From the NCBI GenBank assembly GCA_020355945.1, contig CP070627.1, positions 8,146,158 through 8,157,054 on the forward strand: a DNA stretch of 10,897 bases, in the 5' to 3' direction. Origin of the DNA: Candidatus Aminicenantota bacterium (GTDB lineage: Bacteria > Acidobacteriota > Aminicenantia > UBA2199). This document shows, in pieces, positions 1 through 6,317 of this stretch. Position 1 is the stretch's first letter, and the number at the start of each line of letters is the position of its first letter. Position numbers and translations under genes: made by a program. The notes beneath the pieces are model-generated. The model saw only the letters and a program-made list of their open reading frames with translations, searched no databases and had not been told where the DNA came from.

Positions 1-1164
1 CTTTTTATCGATAATTTTGGTGATATGCTGGCGAAATTTCGCAGGAAAGAGCGTCAGCGGTTACGGGAAGTGTTAATTCAATGCAGTGATATCCGGATTG
101 TGGGCGGCTCATCTGTGGTGATGGAATTTTACTACGATTATTCGGAACCTTTTTTTGAATTTTTTAAAGTCCTTCCATTGGAGGGATTAAACCAAAAGGA
201 AACAGAAGAATTGCTTTTACAACTGTCTGAAACCTATAAAACAGATATAGTAAAAGATATTGTAAAAAATAATCCCGGCAGGATAGAAGCATTAAGGAGG
301 CTCACCAGCGGTGTTCCTCGAACCATTATTTTACTTTTCGAGATATTCCTTGACCATAAAAAAGGAGATTCCTTTCAAGACCTTGAAATTATCCTGGACC
401 GGGTGACTCCCCTTTACAAACACCGCATGGGCGACCTGCCCTCTCAAAAACAGGATATTATAGATACCATTGCATTGAACTGGGATGCAGTGGGTGTGAA
501 GGAGATCGCCAGGAAAACCCGTATCCCCAGTAAAGCAGTCTCCGCTCATCTGAATGAATTGAAAAAAAACCGGATCATTGTAAAAATACCAACTTCTACT
601 AAGAACAACCTTTACCAGGTTGGGGAACGTTTTTTTAACATCTGGTATTTAATGAGGCACGGCAGGAAGCGTGAGAGAAACAAAGTGCTGTGGTTGGTGC
701 GATTCCTGGAAAGCTGGTGCAGTGAAATCACTCATGACAAAAAAAATATTGAGTATTTAAAAATCGGTAAAATCGCTTCAAGTCCCCCACCTTACACAAC
801 AAAATATCTAACAGGTACAAAAAGCCTCCAGGATATACAGGAATTGTTGAAGACGAATGAAATAGAAAAAGCTATTGATATGTTTAATAAATTCATAGAA
901 AAGGTGGAAACCCTAAATTTAAATAAAGATCTGGAATCCATTTTACTGCTTCTGCTGGTAAAAAAACAATTTCATTTCACATTCAAGCTTTTCAAGGAAA
1001 ATAAATTCGATATTAAAGACAAATTTAAACCGATTTATTATGCTTTAATGTATTTTATGCGGGATACCTACCCGGATGAATTCAAAAAAATGGGACCAGA
1101 ACTCAAACAAACCGTAGAAGAGATCATTCATAGGGTCAATCAAATAGCACTCGATTACCAGTGA
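1..1164 (+). CDS. P-loop ATPase with winged-helix domain, 3' part (5' end outside window)
   Basis: The frame is open from base 1; an ATG at 25 is internal, because the eight codons before it (LFIDNFGD) form the Walker B strand of a P-loop ATPase. The start and Walker A lie left of the window. Of the 387 visible residues, the order (counting from the ATG at 25) is: sensor-1-like strand IRIVGGSS (23-30); lid helices; a sensor-2-like SGVPRTIILLFE (95-106); a winged helix at about 140-200 with recognition helix SKAVSAHLNELKKNRIIV; LYQVGERFFNIWYLMRHG (196-213); and a helical, perhaps TPR-like, tail (265-379). AAA followed by winged helix resembles Orc/Cdc6-like and STAND-type ATPases, so an NTP-driven switch contacting DNA or a partner protein is plausible. 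The substrate is unknown. It is convergent with the nucleotidyltransferase gene at 1254-1571. Nothing suggests a broken 3' end. Confidence 0.8.
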   Translation, partial: LFIDNFGDMLAKFRRKERQRLREVLIQCSDIRIVGGSSVVMEFYYDYSEPFFEFFKVLPLEGLNQKETEELLLQLSETYKTDIVKDIVKNNPGRIEALRRLTSGVPRTIILLFEIFLDHKKGDSFQDLEIILDRVTPLYKHRMGDLPSQKQDIIDTIALNWDAVGVKEIARKTRIPSKAVSAHLNELKKNRIIVKIPTSTKNNLYQVGERFFNIWYLMRHGRKRERNKVLWLVRFLESWCSEITHDKKNIEYLKIGKIASSPPPYTTKYLTGTKSLQDIQELLKTNEIEKAIDMFNKFIEKVETLNLNKDLESILLLLLVKKQFHFTFKLFKENKFDIKDKFKPIYYALMYFMRDTYPDEFKKMGPELKQTVEEIIHRVNQIALDYQ

Positions 1165-1173
1165 AAAATTTAA
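1158..1173. repeat. 16-nt direct repeat, copy 1
   Basis: CCAGTGAAAAATTTAA occurs here and again, identically, at 1753-1768. This copy covers the last codons and the TGA stop of the ATPase gene. The two copies bracket the nucleotidyltransferase gene and its spacers (about 580 bp). This could be a target-site or attachment-site duplication left by an insertion, or a chance AT-rich match. Confidence 0.6.
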
Positions 1174-1190
1174 AAGAATACGTAATTTGT

Positions 1191-1213
1191 TATTGGTCAT
1201 TGGCTATTGGTGA
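1191..1213. repeat. Degenerate TATTGGTSA short repeat
   Basis: TATTGGTCA (1191-1199) and TATTGGTGA (1205-1213) are separated by TTGGC. It lies in the 89-bp spacer between two convergent genes. It is one of four short low-complexity repeats in the intergenic spacers of this window. No coding or hairpin function is evident. Confidence 0.5.
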
Positions 1214-1253
1214 ATGAAGATTCGGTTTAAAGGTGCACTGTGATAAATACAGC

Positions 1254-1571
1254 TTATACTGCTCCATAAAAGATTCCTTCTTTGATTACTTTCTCCCTGA
1301 AGGGCGTCCATACATTTCTCAATTCGCTTTCATCATAAGCTTTTATATCAATTACAACTTTCTCTTTTAATTCAATTTCAGCGATGAGATCATATATCTG
1401 GTTTTTCTCTTTCCAATTCAAGCGATGACCAAACATTAGCAGTAAATCGTAATCCGAATCTCCTGAATAGTCTTTTCTCGACCGCGATCCATAAAAATAG
1501 GTCCCCCTGAAATCCGCAAAGTACGATTTTATTAAACGATTGACTTGACTTATTAATGCTTTTGCTTTCAT
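1254..1571 (-). CDS. Minimal nucleotidyltransferase (MNT/MntA-like), no HEPN partner seen
   Basis: A 105-residue protein of the small DNA-polymerase-beta-like nucleotidyltransferase fold. The signature GSRSR at 28-32 (G28, S29) is followed by SDYDLLL with metal-binding D40 and D42, and the third acidic residue is D75 in the strand VVIDIKAY, so the active site looks intact. MntA-type members act as antitoxins that transfer nucleotides to a HEPN RNase toxin (type VII systems); others have unknown targets. No HEPN ORF lies next to this gene on either side, so the pairing is missing, distant, or the protein has another role. No Shine-Dalgarno is visible. The only plausible start is the ATG at 1571, immediately after a strong promoter, which predicts a leaderless or near-leaderless transcript. 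The gene is divergent from the large kinase gene. Confidence 0.85.
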   Translation of the reverse strand: MKAKALISQVNRLIKSYFADFRGTYFYGSRSRKDYSGDSDYDLLLMFGHRLNWKEKNQIYDLIAEIELKEKVVIDIKAYDESELRNVWTPFREKVIKEGIFYGAV

Positions 1572-1579
1572 AATGCTTT

Positions 1580-1608
1580 AAAATAACCAAAATCCTACGA
1601 AATGTCAA
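1580..1608 (-). promoter_or_regulatory. Sigma70-type promoter of the nucleotidyltransferase gene
   Basis: On the minus strand, TTGACA (1608-1603), a 17-nt spacer and TATTTT (1585-1580) form a near-consensus promoter. The -10 element ends 8 nt before the ATG, so the transcript should start 1-3 nt before the start codon. The same -35/17/-10 combination drives the AbrB/PIN operon at 6161-6189. Confidence 0.7.
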
Positions 1609-1646
1609 GCTTTATTTAAATTCTTCAGTAATTCATTTTGAGAATT

Positions 1647-1737
1647 GCCAGGTTAAAGGTTAAGGCTGAGGTCAAGGAAAACCCCTGGAACTTTCCGCCT
1701 TTTTCTCCTCAACCTTAACCTCAACCTCAACCTCGCC
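1647..1737. repeat. Inverted pair of AGGTTR hexamer arrays
   Basis: The left arm (1647-1677) contains about four degenerate AGGTTR units read on the plus strand. The right arm (1707-1737) contains four units (AGGTTG, AGGTTG, AGGTTA, AGGTTG) read on the minus strand. The two can pair as an imperfect stem of about 27 bp around a 29-nt loop. It sits between two divergent genes, outside both predicted promoters. It looks like a repeat-derived element rather than a terminator, since no U-tract follows. Confidence 0.65.
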
Positions 1738-1752
1738 AAATTAAAATTGCTG

Positions 1753-1768
1753 CCAGTGAAAAATTTAA
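1753..1768. repeat. 16-nt direct repeat, copy 2
   Basis: CCAGTGAAAAATTTAA, identical to 1158-1173. It lies immediately upstream of the palindrome and promoter of the large kinase gene. Confidence 0.6.
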
Positions 1769-1769
1769 G

Positions 1770-1791
1770 TTGAAATTCATACGAATTTCAA
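1770..1791. promoter_or_regulatory. Perfect palindrome, candidate operator over the -35 region
   Basis: TTGAAATTC, a 4-nt ATAC spacer, then GAATTTCAA: nine perfectly paired bases on each side. The dyad begins exactly at the predicted -35 element and ends one base short of the -10, the usual place for a repressor of a dimeric transcription factor. No U-tract follows, so it is not a terminator. Which regulator binds is unknown. Confidence 0.55.
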
Positions 1792-1798
1792 GTAAAAT
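1770..1798 (+). promoter_or_regulatory. Sigma70-type promoter of the large hybrid kinase gene
   Basis: TTGAAA (1770-1775), a 17-nt spacer and TAAAAT (1793-1798) match the sigma70 pattern well. Predicted transcription begins near 1805, giving a leader of about 40 nt that carries the GGGAGG ribosome site at 1831-1836. The -35 hexamer and most of the spacer are inside the palindrome at 1770-1791. Confidence 0.6.
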
Positions 1799-1830
1799 TA
1801 TATGATGATATCGATAAGAAAAGTGGAAAA

Positions 1831-1836
1831 GGGAGG
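1831..1836 (+). promoter_or_regulatory. Ribosome binding site deciding a GTG start
   Basis: GGGAGG lies 9 nt before the GTG at 1846. It supports the GTG as the true start and places the phosphoesterase motif at the extreme N terminus, as is normal for this family. Confidence 0.75.
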
Positions 1837-1845
1837 ATTGCCAAA

Positions 1846-4800
1846 GTGAGTATCATAACCTGGCTGCATATCTCGGATTTACATATGTGTGGCCCCATGA
1901 CCGGATGGGATGCCAACAGGATATTAGCGTCATTAAAAGATGACTTTAAAAAACTGCAAGATCAACACCAATTGTGCCCTGATTTGATCTTTGTCACCGG
2001 GGATATCGCCTATGGGGAGATCCCCGGGTATCCTATTATGGAACAATTCCAGGAAGCCGGCGCACTGTTAGAGGAAATAAGAGAAAGCTTCTCCCCCACC
2101 ATACCAATTAACAATGTTTTTATCGTTCCTGGTAACCATGATGTAAACAGGAACTCCGTAACCCCTGACCAGACCTATTGGCTGGACCAGCAAACCGATT
2201 TAAACCGTATTTTTGACCTGGTGCGCAGCCATAATATCCAGTGGCGGCGATATATGGAACGGCTCGAAGAGTATTGCAGCTTCCTGAACAAGTTTGGCTA
2301 TACACATCTCCTGGGGAATCCCCATTATCTGATGTTCAATTCGGTGCGTACCATATCAGGCCTAAAAGTGGGCATTGCCGGGTTTAACTCGGCCTGGTCT
2401 TCCTGCCGCAATAGTGAAAAAGGTAAATTATGGCTGGCTGGTAAATGGCAATTGGAAACCCTTTTGCAGAAAATAAAAAAGGCGGATGTTTCTATCGCGC
2501 TGATGCATCATCCCTTTAATTGGTTGGTGGATAAAGAAGACCCGGAATTTGGCAGGTTATTGGAAAATCATTTCAATTTTTTCCTCCATGGACACGAACA
2601 CCTGGGATGGGTAGACCAAAAGCCTCAGCATGCTCGCATCGCTGCCTCCTCTTGTTATGACCGAACAGGAAGAGATAATGGTTACAATATGGTTCGTTTG
2701 GATACCAAAAACAGAAAATGTGATATCTGGCTGCGCTGCTATGACCGCCAGGGAGATGGTTGGGTGCATCGCCCCATTTCCAGGTATGCGGAAAATGGGA
2801 TATGGAGTATTAAAAACCTGGATTGGCTGCCAAAAATTAAGAAGAAAAAAGAACCCTCTAAAAAAAGACAAAAACACCTCCCAGAAATGGGAATTGAAAT
2901 TCCTGGTGAATACCCGGGACCGCCTGGTGGCGCAATACCGGATTCTTTTGGGTTACTTAGACCCATATGCGAGTTGGGAAGGGGTTCATTTGGGGTGGTT
3001 TACCTGGTCCGGCATGGCAATTCCAGGGTGGTCACTGCGGTGAAACAATTCACCCCGGAACGATTTAAAGATGATGTCAGGGAAGAAGCCTACGAACGTT
3101 TCGTTCGCGGGATTCGCATTATGCGAGACCTGGTTCATCCGGGGGTTATCCGGATATACGAGGTGGAAAATTCCGGGATTAACAATTGTTACTACAACAT
3201 GGAATACTGTAAACTGGGAAGCCTGCAAGGTTTTGCCAGGAGGGCCGCTAAGAATAATATCCCTTTTGGATTAGCTGAAAAGATAAACCTGGTGATTTCG
3301 CTGTGTAATACCGTATCTTATGCCCATTCCCGGGATACGGTCCACCGCGACATAAAACCCACCAACATCTTGATTTCAGTGGATGATGAGACAGGGGAAC
3401 TATTTCCCAAATTGGCGGATTTTGATCTTGCTTTTCAAAGAGGTGACACCGGGCTGACCTATGGGCCCATGGGTTCTATTTTTTTTCTTCCCCCGGAAAT
3501 TCGCAGTGACCTTTCGCGGCAGGAGTCGGAAACCCTTATGCATTATATCCCGTCCCTGCGTTCCCGGGCTGAGAAGGTGGATGTTTATGCCCTTGGCGGG
3601 GTTCTCTATTATCTCCTCACCAATTGCTACCCACCTCTGGGAGAATTCTATGAAAGCACCAGGGAAATTGAACGAATCATCGTTAATGTCTCTAACCCCT
3701 GGGAACGGGAAGTCTTTAAAGCCCTGGCCTATATCCTGCAAAATGTTTTAAACCCAGAGGAGAGCCTGCGGCCATCTTCGGCGGAGGAACTGCGGGGCCT
3801 TATTCAAGAGGCTTATGCGGATCCGGGTTCTTTCCGTGATAGATACAGTGTGGAATTCTCAACAGCGGATATTGATCTTCAAAAAGACAAAACCTTTTCA
3901 TACGCCTATTTAGAACCTCTTTCCCACTTGTCAATCAAAACAATTATGGAGAATCTTGATGAAACTTGCATCCTGGTGGTACAGGACCATGTCATCCATT
4001 TTGCCACGCCATCGTTAGGTTCTTTTACCAATAAGAGTCTTTCAGAGTTCATAGAAAATCCGGTTCTACCCTTGCCTGAAAGAGATTACCAGGAGGAATT
4101 TTCCCTGGTAAAATGTGAGGATGAAATCCTGTCTTCAGGGAAAAAAGTCAAAGAATACGCATTAAATCTTCAAATTGGGGAATCCGGGATAAAATCATGC
4201 CGGATAAAGGGTAAAGTGGTCCATTGGAATGGCAAACCAGCCGTCATGTTTTTGTTTCGCGATGTAACCCAAGAAGAACAACTGCATGAACAACTTCTAC
4301 AATCTCAGAGAATGGAAACCATGGGGAAACTTGTCGGCGGATTTGCCCATGATTTTAATAATATACTGGTTGGTATTTTTGGATATTCCGAACTTTTGCA
4401 GGATGAGATCATGTCCTTCGGAAGTGATAGAGCGAAAAAGTGTATTAACTACATCTTCTCTGCGGCTCAACGTGCCAGTGATTTAACCAAACAGATATTA
4501 ACATTTTCCAGAAAGAAGGTATATAAGGTTGAGAAAATTTCTTTAAATGAACTTATTAATGAAATCATGAAATTATTTAGGAGTACTCTCCCTGCAACCA
4601 TAGAGCTGCTAGTGGATTTATCTCCGAAAGACCTGACCCTCAATGCTGACGCAGGGCAAATCCATCAAGTATTGATGAATATTATTACAAATGCCGCACA
4701 AGCGATGCCGCAGGGTGGAAGAATCACCCTGAGAACAAAGCGTGTCAAAATAAAGAAGATGCAAAAAGATAAACCTGATTCCAAACCCGGTACTTATGCG

Positions 4801-5430
4801 TATATTTCTGTCTCTGATACAGGCACTGGAATGAAAAAAGAAGTACTCACACGCATATTTGATCCCTTTTTTACAACAAAAAAGCAAGGAGAGGGAACAG
4901 GTATGGGACTGGCAGTGGTACATGGTATAGTCAAATCGTTGGGGGGATGGATAAGCGTAGATAGTGAATTTGGGGTTGGGACGTCATTCCATCTCTATTT
5001 TCCATTGATTTCGGAAGAAGATGAAAAAAAGACCATTGAAACCCGTGCGCATTTGCCGGTTATCCCGGTTACCATCCTGGTCAATGAGCCCAATGATGAT
5101 GTTCGGCAGGCTATGCTAATCGCTTTGCAGCAGCAAGGTCACACCGTTTTTGAAGCAAAAAACGGTCAGGAAGCTATTTACCTGGCTGTGCCACAAGAAA
5201 AACCCGTGAACCTTTTGATAACCGCGTCCATATTCCCGGGAATTAGTACCAGGGAATTAATTGACAGGATGAGGAAGATTAACCCGGACATCAAAATCAT
5301 TTATACCTATACTGATTACCGGGACTTTAAACGCCAGGGTTTAAAAGAAAATGAGGTGGAATTATTAGAGAAACCCTTTAGCCTAAAAGGCCTATTAAAG
5401 AAAATCCAGGAAATTTTTCAGCAAGCTTGA
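1846..5430 (+). CDS. Metallophosphoesterase / Ser-Thr kinase / PAS / histidine kinase / degenerate receiver fusion
   Basis: A soluble 1194-residue multi-enzyme protein with no membrane segment or signal peptide. (1) Residues 1-310: calcineurin-like metallophosphoesterase with D11, H13, D53, GNHD (97-99), H221/H222 and GHEH (H250, H252), an apparently complete two-metal site. (2) 328-365: Lys-rich then Pro/Gly-rich linker. (3) About 368-655: Ser/Thr kinase with GRGSFG (378-383), K400, HRDIKPTN (500-507), PPE (549-551) and R642. It has DFD (525-527) in place of DFG and G422 where the alpha-C Glu is expected. (4) About 700-810: weak PAS-like region. (5) 815-1055: histidine kinase core with H835 in GGFAHDFNN, N949 in the N box, DTGTG (991-995), FDPFFTTK, and G2 GEGTGMG (1015-1021). 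(6) 1075-1192: receiver-like domain with A1127 in place of the phospho-acceptor Asp; K1176 is kept. The order suggests a cytoplasmic signalling hub with phosphoryl writing and possibly erasing activities. Targets are unknown. It ends 2 nt from the convergent PIN gene. Confidence 0.92.
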   Translation: MSIITWLHISDLHMCGPMTGWDANRILASLKDDFKKLQDQHQLCPDLIFVTGDIAYGEIPGYPIMEQFQEAGALLEEIRESFSPTIPINNVFIVPGNHDVNRNSVTPDQTYWLDQQTDLNRIFDLVRSHNIQWRRYMERLEEYCSFLNKFGYTHLLGNPHYLMFNSVRTISGLKVGIAGFNSAWSSCRNSEKGKLWLAGKWQLETLLQKIKKADVSIALMHHPFNWLVDKEDPEFGRLLENHFNFFLHGHEHLGWVDQKPQHARIAASSCYDRTGRDNGYNMVRLDTKNRKCDIWLRCYDRQGDGWVHRPISRYAENGIWSIKNLDWLPKIKKKKEPSKKRQKHLPEMGIEIPGEYPGPPGGAIPDSFGLLRPICELGRGSFGVVYLVRHGNSRVVTAVKQFTPERFKDDVREEAYERFVRGIRIMRDLVHPGVIRIYEVENSGINNCYYNMEYCKLGSLQGFARRAAKNNIPFGLAEKINLVISLCNTVSYAHSRDTVHRDIKPTNILISVDDETGELFPKLADFDLAFQRGDTGLTYGPMGSIFFLPPEIRSDLSRQESETLMHYIPSLRSRAEKVDVYALGGVLYYLLTNCYPPLGEFYESTREIERIIVNVSNPWEREVFKALAYILQNVLNPEESLRPSSAEELRGLIQEAYADPGSFRDRYSVEFSTADIDLQKDKTFSYAYLEPLSHLSIKTIMENLDETCILVVQDHVIHFATPSLGSFTNKSLSEFIENPVLPLPERDYQEEFSLVKCEDEILSSGKKVKEYALNLQIGESGIKSCRIKGKVVHWNGKPAVMFLFRDVTQEEQLHEQLLQSQRMETMGKLVGGFAHDFNNILVGIFGYSELLQDEIMSFGSDRAKKCINYIFSAAQRASDLTKQILTFSRKKVYKVEKISLNELINEIMKLFRSTLPATIELLVDLSPKDLTLNADAGQIHQVLMNIITNAAQAMPQGGRITLRTKRVKIKKMQKDKPDSKPGTYAYISVSDTGTGMKKEVLTRIFDPFFTTKKQGEGTGMGLAVVHGIVKSLGGWISVDSEFGVGTSFHLYFPLISEEDEKKTIETRAHLPVIPVTILVNEPNDDVRQAMLIALQQQGHTVFEAKNGQEAIYLAVPQEKPVNLLITASIFPGISTRELIDRMRKINPDIKIIYTYTDYRDFKRQGLKENEVELLEKPFSLKGLLKKIQEIFQQA

Positions 5431-5432
5431 GT

Positions 5433-5870
5433 TTATAAGGTAGATGAAGGTGAAATGATTTCTTTAATAAAATCATATCTTTCAAAATCTGCTTTATTAA
5501 GGGTAATGATTTTGTCTATTTCATAGAATTTCATGGAATACGCAATTAAGTAGTCATAAATATCGTATCTCTTAATATCATATTTTTTGATGTATTTACA
5601 AGCCACAGATATAATTTCATTGTCCAAAAAATGCAATTCGTGCACAGATTCCATTAAATCTTTAATATAATCTCTTGCTTGTGATGTTGACCAGGGGGAT
5701 TCCATTTTCCTGGAATCTGTAATAATTGAAAAAAATTCTATTAATACTATTTCATGAAGGATAATCTTTCTTTGCTCAAGGAGATTATAAAATATTTCTG
5801 ATGCAGATTGATGATATGGGCTTTCAGTGTCATTCACGTATACCAGGATATTCGTATCGATATAATACAT
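5433..5870 (-). CDS. PIN-domain RNase toxin (VapC-like)
   Basis: A 145-residue PIN-fold protein. The N terminus MYYIDTNILVY carries the first acidic residue (D5) and the typical DTN; E45 in IVLIEFF is the second; D103/D106 in YDIYDYLIAYS match the family DALIA-type motif; and LNKADFERY (D128) is the last conserved acidic patch. VapC-type toxins cleave specific RNAs, often tRNA or rRNA, and are held inactive by the antitoxin encoded just upstream. Here the antitoxin stop codon and this ATG are 2 nt apart, so co-translation is likely. The 3' end converges on the large kinase gene with 2 nt between stop codons and no terminator, so transcripts from the two may overlap. It could instead be a non-toxic PIN nuclease, but the pairing argues for a toxin. 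Confidence 0.85.
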   Translation of the reverse strand: MYYIDTNILVYVNDTESPYHQSASEIFYNLLEQRKIILHEIVLIEFFSIITDSRKMESPWSTSQARDYIKDLMESVHELHFLDNEIISVACKYIKKYDIKRYDIYDYLIAYSMKFYEIDKIITLNKADFERYDFIKEIISPSSTL

Positions 5871-5872
5871 GA

Positions 5873-6124
5873 TTAGATATCCGGGAGGTTCTCTCTATCA
5901 TGAGCATCTTCTCTATTGACAACCTCATTATACAAGCCCAATCGTGAATTCATGCTCATTTTTTTTAATCGCTCGATTGCGTTTAGTCGTTTTTGCTCTC
6001 TTTCCTCTCCAATAGATTCGATTTTTATTCTTATCTTTTCTCCGGGGTGGAGTTTTCTTTTTATATTTTCATCCACACGAATATCATAATCTGGTGTTAC
6101 CTCTGCGACGCATACTACCTGCAT
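5873..6124 (-). CDS. AbrB-like antitoxin (VapB-type) of the PIN toxin
   Basis: An 83-residue protein. Residues 8-36 (EVTPDYDIRVDENIKRKLHPGEKIRIKIE, written here only as its span and ends EVTPDY and IRIKIE) look like a swapped-hairpin AbrB DNA-binding fold: strand, polar turn, and the PGEKIRIKI strand. A charged helix (about 40-58) and a flexible Asn/Asp/Glu-rich tail follow, as expected for the part that wraps the toxin. It lies directly upstream of the PIN gene with a 2-nt gap, in the usual antitoxin-first order. The start ATG at 6124 has a good ribosome site (AGAGGTGA, 6135-6128). Antitoxins of this kind usually repress their own promoter together with the toxin; the promoter and a possible operator lie just upstream. 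The exact antitoxin family was not determined. Confidence 0.75.
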   Translation of the reverse strand: MQVVCVAEVTPDYDIRVDENIKRKLHPGEKIRIKIESIGEEREQKRLNAIERLKKMSMNSRLGLYNEVVNREDAHDRENLPDI

Positions 6125-6127
6125 ATT

Positions 6128-6135
6128 TCACCTCT
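6128..6135 (-). promoter_or_regulatory. Ribosome binding site of the antitoxin gene
   Basis: On the minus strand AGAGGTGA lies 3 nt before the ATG at 6124, with its AGG core about 6 nt away. It confirms this start and contrasts with the nucleotidyltransferase and trkH genes, which lack a visible site. Confidence 0.65.
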
Positions 6136-6151
6136 TGTATTTTTATTTTTC

Positions 6152-6180
6152 TCAGTTTAGAAAATAACACCTATTTCTGA
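6152..6180. promoter_or_regulatory. Imperfect dyad, possible autoregulatory operator
   Basis: On the minus strand, TCAGAAATAG and CTAAACTGA flank 10 nt and form an interrupted dyad (TCAG/CTGA outer, TAG/CTA inner). It overlaps the -10 element of the antitoxin promoter, where AbrB-type antitoxins often bind. The match is short and AT-rich, so support is weak. Confidence 0.3.
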
Positions 6181-6189
6181 ATTTGTCAA
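6161..6189 (-). promoter_or_regulatory. Sigma70-type promoter of the antitoxin-toxin operon
   Basis: On the minus strand TTGACA (6189-6184), 17 nt, TATTTT (6166-6161). Predicted start is near 6154, leaving a leader of about 30 nt with the ribosome site. Confidence 0.7.
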
Positions 6190-6200
6190 CATTTTTTTTT

Positions 6201-6230
6201 CTTTGTGTTCCTTTGTGTATCTTTGTGGCT
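6201..6230. repeat. 10-bp tandem repeat CTTTGTGTNN, three units
   Basis: CTTTGTGTTC, CTTTGTGTAT and CTTTGTGGCT follow each other without gaps, directly after a T9 run (6192-6200). It lies between two divergent promoters and overlaps neither. Similar CTTTGTG spacer repeats are, from memory, widespread in several bacterial phyla. Function unknown. Confidence 0.65.
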
Positions 6231-6262
6231 AAAATTAGACAGTGGATTTAAGAGGTTCCAGG

Positions 6263-6291
6263 TTGCAAATCATTCCCCATTATGCTATACT
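6263..6291 (+). promoter_or_regulatory. Extended -10 promoter of the ATPase/nuclease gene
   Basis: TTGCAA (6263-6268), a 17-nt spacer ending in TGC, and TATACT (6286-6291). The TG one base before the -10 is the extended -10 element. Predicted start is near 6298, so the leader is about 20 nt, just enough for the GGTG ribosome site at 6307-6310. Confidence 0.7.
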
Positions 6292-6317
6292 GACTTACTA
6301 ACGGATGGTGAACCAGC

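Noticed and set aside
25..27. ATG as the start of the left-edge ATPase gene
   Set aside because: The eight in-frame codons before it form the Walker B strand, so the gene must begin outside the window.
1647..1737. Hairpin as a bidirectional terminator
   Set aside because: It lies between two divergent gene starts, upstream of both, and lacks U-tracts, so termination there would serve no obvious gene.
2557..3751. Several open frames of 67-137 codons overlapping the large kinase gene on both strands
   Set aside because: They are shadows of a long gene with clear domains throughout; none has family motifs or a ribosome site.
5455..5476. AT-rich hairpin ATGATTT/AAATCAT near the convergent stops, as a terminator
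   Set aside because: Seven weak base pairs within the PIN coding region and no U-tract; likely coincidental.
6192..6230. T-run plus CTTTGTG units as a CRISPR-like array
   Set aside because: Units are 10 bp with no spacers between them; it is a simple tandem repeat.
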